Source: Halocafeteria seosinensis
Lineage: Eukaryota > Sar > Bigyra > Bicosoecida
NCBI GenBank assembly: GCA_001687465.1
Contig: LVLI01000333.1
Span: 1 to 19,715 of the forward strand
DNA: 19,715 nucleotides
Direction of reading: 5' to 3'
The notes below the pieces were generated by a model. The model made no database searches and had not been told where the DNA came from. It saw nothing but the letters and a program-made list of their open reading frames with translations. Each line of letters starts with the position of its first letter. Position 1 is the first letter of the stretch. Shown in pieces: positions 17,700 through 19,715 of this stretch. The position numbers and the translations under genes are program-made.

Positions 17700-19308
17700 G
17701 ACGAACTACCAGACGCGCCGCTGCGGTGGCGGCAGAACCAGAACCAGACAACAATACCCATGAGGACGGCGGCACGGACGATGCAGCAGTTTTATCAACG
17801 CAGCGGCCACAGAACGAAATGAAGAGTATGTCTTTGAAGACAAAGAGACGAAAGAGCAAAGAGGAAACTTCGTCCACGGAAAGCACAGGACGCAAACGAG
17901 GAAGATCGACGGGGCAAGATAAGTCCTCTTCCTCCTCTTCTGCATCCTCATCTAGTAGCAAGAAAAAGAAGACCGGCCAGCCAAAGTCAATAGTTGACGT
18001 CTATAACGAAGAGCCGGTGGATTATACCGGCATACCAGAACAGTGGAAGGGGTACCCGAAAAACGTGATTGATGCGTACAAACGGCGCAATGGAGGACCT
18101 CTCAGATTATATTCGGGTATGTTGTAGAACACAAATGAAGCGTAAGTCATTGTGATACTGCGGAGGCTAACTGCTGCAGATGGGATCTTTGACATGTTCC
18201 ACTACGGACATGCCAAGGTAGGTAAAGGGTTGTTTGTAATACAACGGTATGGGAATTGCAACGTCAGGAATGTAAAGCACAGGCTCTTCGTCAAGCGAAG
18301 GAAGCTTTCCCCTACGTGTACCTTCTAGTACGTTCGGCAGTGTAGTGGGAGGGAACGGGCCGTTCGTATCCCCGAAACTCACTTCTTTGACCGCAGGTTG
18401 GCTGTAACAGTGACTCAATGACTCATCAATATAAAGGCAGAACAGTTATGTCTGACTTCGAACGGTACGAATCCCTGAGACATTGTCGCTGGGTCGACGA
18501 GGTTATTGAAGATGCACCGTGGATTGTTGATGACGACTTTCTTCGAAAGCATGATGTAAGTTCAGTACTTGTGAATATGTTCCCGAGGTAAAAACACAAA
18601 AACCGTAGACGTGAATCTGTGGTGACAGATTGATTTTGTTTGCCACGATGATCTTCCTTACGGAGATGCTACCGGCCAATCTTCATCAGGTGATGTGTAT
18701 GCCCACCTCAAGAGCCGAGGGATGTTCTGGCCCACACAGCGAACAGAGGTAAAGTCCCATCCGTAGCCAAAACACATTCCAGGGAGGCACTGTTGCTGTA
18801 CGCCTACGTGACCACAGGGAATTTCAACCTCGGACCTCATTATCAGAATAATCAAGCAATACGATGATTTCATCCGAAGGAACATGACCCGCGGATACAG
18901 CGGCAAGGAGATGAATGTGCCCTTTGTCAAAGAGAAACAAATACAATTTGACCTTGCTTTGGACAAGGCGAAAAATGCTACGCAAACATTTTTGAGAAAA
19001 TGGTCTGACAAGGCCGAGGAGTTCCAATTTGAGTTTTTGAACCTATTTTCCAAGGAAGGGCAACTGGTAAGTAAGATGTGGTTTCTTGCTGTTGCATGCA
19101 TGCGCAACCAACGCTGTCGTCAATGCAGCGGAAGCGGTGGCGAGAAACAAGGCAAGGACTTAGAGGACGGTTTGACCATTTGTTCCACAATCCCACCGAT
19201 GGCGAAAGCGAGCAATCAGATGAGAGAGGAGACGACGCAAGCTCTTCATCTTCGGGTAATGAAGATGTTTCAGAGCAGAACGGGAAGGTTACCTCCTCAT
19301 CTGCATAG
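17696..19308 (+). CDS. PCYT1: CTP:phosphocholine cytidylyltransferase
   Basis: Seven exons, 17696-18116, 18180-18217, 18283-18327, 18397-18555, 18629-18748, 18818-19066 and 19129-19308; introns 62-73 nt; 403 residues. The enzyme makes CDP-choline from phosphocholine and CTP, the rate-limiting step of phosphatidylcholine synthesis. Residues 1-~110 are a disordered, Lys/Ser-rich region ([11 protein letters not shown], a Ser run, KKKK) with nuclear-localisation character. The catalytic domain starts near 130 ([18 protein letters not shown]): HYGH at 148-151 is the HxGH nucleotide-binding motif, followed by [42 protein letters not shown] and RTEGIST (259-265), the second signature. After ~300 comes the amphipathic membrane-binding helix ([20 protein letters not shown]) and an acidic Ser-rich tail of the phosphorylated kind. 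It has one catalytic domain, so it is CCT rather than the two-domain ethanolamine enzyme. Confidence 0.95.
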
Positions 19309-19715
19309 ACAAGGCAGGGCAATGCAATATACAGAACCATTTCCGTCTCACCATCCGCTTTTACCAAGTTGGATTTATTAATCACTCCTTCTGCAAGAAT
19401 TCCCAAAATTTTTGCAATCTTAACGTCTATTCTTTCCTTGACCTAAACTTCGGGAATAAGTTGAAGTTACAACCACGCAAATTGTGACGCAATCCTTGCT
19501 TGGAGACTCCGCATGCCGCTCCCCCTGTGCCTCAACACAGAAACAGCCTTAAACATTGTATTAAGTAAAGTGACATGGCGCTAGATTAATGGAAAATGAT
19601 GTATATTCCGAGTGCTGGTGAGGGCAGGGGTAGGGAATGCAGGAGGGCCCCAGGGAGATCTTCGACGGCGTGAAGATCCTTCCGCTTCCGCTACATTTCC
19701 ACATACAGTAGCCGG
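19309..19715. other. Intergenic region at window end
   Basis: Mostly 3' flank of the cytidylyltransferase gene. The last 130 bases are GC-rich (AGGGCAGGGGTAGGG and GGGCCCC). A plus ATG at 19591 reads MENDVYSEC to a GTGAGG donor-like site, and the minus strand is open from the window edge, so an exon of a further gene may start here. Neither translation is recognisable. Confidence 0.3.

Overview
The window is nuclear DNA of a microbial eukaryote. The genes are split by many short GT-AG introns (mostly 46-97 nt, donors GTAAGT, GTATGT, GTACGT), they lie on both strands 0.3-0.6 kb apart, and their products are eukaryote-specific (NEDD8, SYF2, choline-phosphate cytidylyltransferase, mitochondrial proline dehydrogenase, heat-shock factor). 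Moderate GC content, small introns and an HSF-rich, TTL-carrying gene set suggest an alga or a stramenopile-like protist. I cannot assign a lineage from this sequence alone.

Layout. Bases 1-1900 are decayed: fragments of a transposase-like ORF with internal stops, then a tubulin-tyrosine-ligase-family domain whose frame breaks twice at homopolymer runs. From 2.4 to 11.5 kb all genes lie on the minus strand: an eight-exon gene encoding a cyclophilin fused to a complete SYF2 splicing factor (2409-4571), two abutting polytopic membrane ORFs that are probably one gene with a -1 frame offset (4928-7533), a heat-shock-type transcription factor (8210-10417), a possible micro-exon gene (10663-10980), and a NEDD8/Rub1 gene in four small exons (11035-11497), which long-ORF searching misses. 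A 377-base divergent promoter region follows. From 11.9 kb to the end the genes lie on the plus strand: a type I membrane protein with a PQQ-type propeller, EGF repeats and one membrane span (11875-14693), a proline dehydrogenase with an EF-hand insert (15102-17369), and CTP:phosphocholine cytidylyltransferase (17696-19308).

The genes are mostly unrelated housekeeping functions (splicing, neddylation, stress transcription, proline catabolism, phosphatidylcholine synthesis), as expected for a eukaryotic locus without operons. The most notable items are the cyclophilin-SYF2 fusion, the NEDD8 gene with His at position 48, the cluster of four TACTACC elements at 7769-7828, and the EF-hand proline dehydrogenase. 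All exon joins were worked out by hand: each spliced CDS keeps one frame from ATG to stop, but no transcript evidence was available.
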